From contig NZ_CP049303.1 in NCBI RefSeq assembly GCF_019443985.1, forward strand, positions 558,001 through 622,000: a DNA stretch of 64,000 nucleotides, written 5' to 3'. The notes beneath the pieces were generated by a model that ran no database searches, was not told the origin of the DNA, and worked only from the letters and a program-made list of their open reading frames with translations. How positions within the stretch are numbered: position 1 is the first letter of the stretch; each line of letters opens with the position of its first letter. A program made the translations under genes and the position numbers. The stretch comes from Liquorilactobacillus hordei DSM 19519 (GTDB lineage Bacteria; Bacillota; Bacilli; Lactobacillales; Lactobacillaceae). Shown here piece after piece: positions 62,731 to 64,000 of the stretch.

Positions 62731-63201
62731 ATGCCAAGAAAAGGTGCTGTTACAAAACGCGAAGTGTTCCCAGATCCAATTTACAAATCTAAATTGGTTA
62801 CTCGTTTGATTAACCGTTTGATGGTTGATGGCAAGCGTGGAACTGCTTCAAGAATTTTATACGAAGCTTTTGATTCAATTAAAGAAGAAACAGGTAATGA
62901 ACCATTAGAAGTGTTTGAAGAAGCAATGAAGAACATCATGCCTGTACTTGAGGTTAAGGCTCGCCGTGTTGGTGGTTCTAACTATCAGGTTCCTATTGAA
63001 GTTCGTCCAGATCGTCGTACTACATTAGGTTTGAGATGGTTAGTTAACTATTCTCGCTTACGTGGTGAACATACAATGCCAGAACGTTTGGCAAAAGAAA
63101 TTATTGATGCTGCCAATAATACTGGTGCATCTGTTAAAAAACGTGAAGATACACATAAAATGGCAGATGCAAACCGTGCATTTGCACATTATCGCTGGTA
63201 A
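62731..63201 (+). CDS. rpsG: 30S ribosomal protein S7
   Basis: 16S-binding ribosomal protein of 156 residues, beginning [33 protein letters not shown] and [21 protein letters not shown] are family marks. 29 nt behind rpsL with AAGGAGG. Confidence 0.97.
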   Translation: MPRKGAVTKREVFPDPIYKSKLVTRLINRLMVDGKRGTASRILYEAFDSIKEETGNEPLEVFEEAMKNIMPVLEVKARRVGGSNYQVPIEVRPDRRTTLGLRWLVNYSRLRGEHTMPERLAKEIIDAANNTGASVKKREDTHKMADANRAFAHYRW

Positions 63202-63207
63202 ATTTGG

Positions 63208-63256
63208 AAAATGGCTATTATATGATTTCCGTAATCCTATAGTAGTCATTTTTTTG
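63208..63256 (+). terminator. Terminator-like hairpin between rpsG and fusA
   Basis: A 14-bp stem (AAATGGCTATTATA, 63209-63222, with TATAGTAGTCATTT, 63238-63251, some G-T pairs) is followed directly by a T run. It may terminate part of the transcripts, lowering fusA relative to rpsL-rpsG, or protect the mRNA end. Confidence 0.7.
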
Positions 63257-63311
63257 AAATTGTTTAAAACGTTCATAATCTTAATTAGATTTGGAAGGAG
63301 AAATCTCTCAA

Positions 63312-64000
63312 ATGGCTAACAAACGTGAATTTCCGTTAGAAAAAACACGTAATATCGGAATCGTTGCTCATATTGATGCTGGTAAAACGACAACGACAGA
63401 ACGTATCTTGTATTACACTGGTAAAATCCATAAAATTGGTGAAACCCATGAAGGGGCATCACAAATGGATTGGATGGAACAAGAGCAAGAACGTGGGATT
63501 ACAATTACATCTGCTGCTACAACTGCTCAATGGAAAGATCATCGGATCAATATCATTGATACCCCAGGACACGTTGATTTCACAGTTGAAGTTGAACGAT
63601 CATTACGTGTTCTTGATGGTGCTGTAGTTGTTCTTGATGCACAATCAGGTGTTGAACCACAAACAGAAAATGTTTGGCGTCAAGCTACAACATATGCTGT
63701 TCCTAGAATTGTTTTTGCTAACAAAATGGATAAAATTGGCGCTAACTTTGACTACTCTGTAGGTACAATCAAAGATCGCCTTCAGGCAAATGCCGTAGCT
63801 ATTCAGATGCCTATTGGTGCTGAAGATGCATTCCAAGGTGTTATCGATTTAATTGAAATGAAGGCCGACATCTACGACGAAGATGAGCTTGGTTCAAAAT
63901 GGGATACAGTTGATATTCCTGATGATTACAAAGAAGAAGCACAGAATCGTAGAGATGCAATGATTGAAGCAATTGCTGATGTTGATGAAGGTGTTATGGA
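63312..64000 (+). CDS. fusA: Elongation factor G (partial, cut by the window end)
   Basis: GTPase that drives ribosome translocation. The first 229 residues are visible of about 695. G1 [12 protein letters not shown], the switch I segment [11 protein letters not shown]3 DTPGHVDF and G4 NKMDK are intact. GGAAGGAG lies before the ATG at 63312. Third gene of the str operon; tufA is not in the window. Confidence 0.96.
   Translation, partial: MANKREFPLEKTRNIGIVAHIDAGKTTTTERILYYTGKIHKIGETHEGASQMDWMEQEQERGITITSAATTAQWKDHRINIIDTPGHVDFTVEVERSLRVLDGAVVVLDAQSGVEPQTENVWRQATTYAVPRIVFANKMDKIGANFDYSVGTIKDRLQANAVAIQMPIGAEDAFQGVIDLIEMKADIYDEDELGSKWDTVDIPDDYKEEAQNRRDAMIEAIADVDEGVM

Overview
The window is a chromosomal segment of a low-GC Firmicute of the family Lactobacillaceae. 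The 16S rRNA, the ctsR-clpC, rpoB-rpoC and rpsL-rpsG-fusA order, a T-box serS, a malolactic enzyme, PTS beta-glucoside genes and LiaS/BceAB-type transporters all fit. The 16S variable regions resemble, from memory, the former Lactobacillus salivarius clade (Ligilactobacillus/Liquorilactobacillus). A methyl-accepting chemotaxis protein suggests a motile member, so Liquorilactobacillus is a reasonable but unproven guess.

Left part (1-7300): the end of a beta-glucoside/cellobiose PTS operon (EIIC, 6-phospho-beta-glucosidase, EIIA), a GNAT remnant, an ABC exporter plus two-component system in the order ATPase-permease-kinase-regulator, and a thiol peroxidase of the glutathione peroxidase family.

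7462-13807, minus strand: a seven-gene operon transcribed pxpB-pxpC-accB-accC-UPF0317-pxpA-NRAMP-like. It combines the three 5-oxoprolinase subunits with a biotin carboxylase and a biotin carrier protein. PxpB and PxpC are homologues of the two halves of the urea carboxylase carboxyltransferase domain, so the operon holds all parts of a split urea-carboxylase-like enzyme. This is the most interesting locus in the window. It is followed by a malolactic locus: malolactic enzyme and a DASS-type dicarboxylate transporter on the minus strand, with a divergent MleR-like LysR regulator and a T-N11-A operator in between.

18448-38542: accessory functions. These are four further ABC exporters (YhaQP-like, BceAB-like, YtrAB-like with a GntR regulator, MacB-like), a chemotaxis receptor, an RluA pseudouridine synthase, a DtxR/MntR metal regulator, a cold shock protein, an MFS transporter, a split ThrE exporter, an LCP cell-wall enzyme, a zinc-ribbon DUF805 protein, a GNAT and an Rrf2 regulator.

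38789-43883: alsS (acetolactate synthase), lysP under a lysine riboswitch, and serS under a T-box. 43960-50275: an rrn operon with two strong promoters, 16S, tRNA-Ile, tRNA-Ala, 23S, 5S and nine further tRNAs. 50372-64000: ctsR-clpC with a CtsR operator, rpoB-rpoC, a prepilin peptidase on the minus strand, and the start of the str operon (rpsL, rpsG, fusA cut by the window end).

A family of related 3'-end elements (a conserved ATAAGTCG head, a GGAACA.. segment and a TCAAAAG..CTTTTGA terminator hairpin) lies behind several unrelated genes, always in the gene's own orientation in the four clear copies. Many genes use TTG or GTG starts with strong ribosome binding sites.
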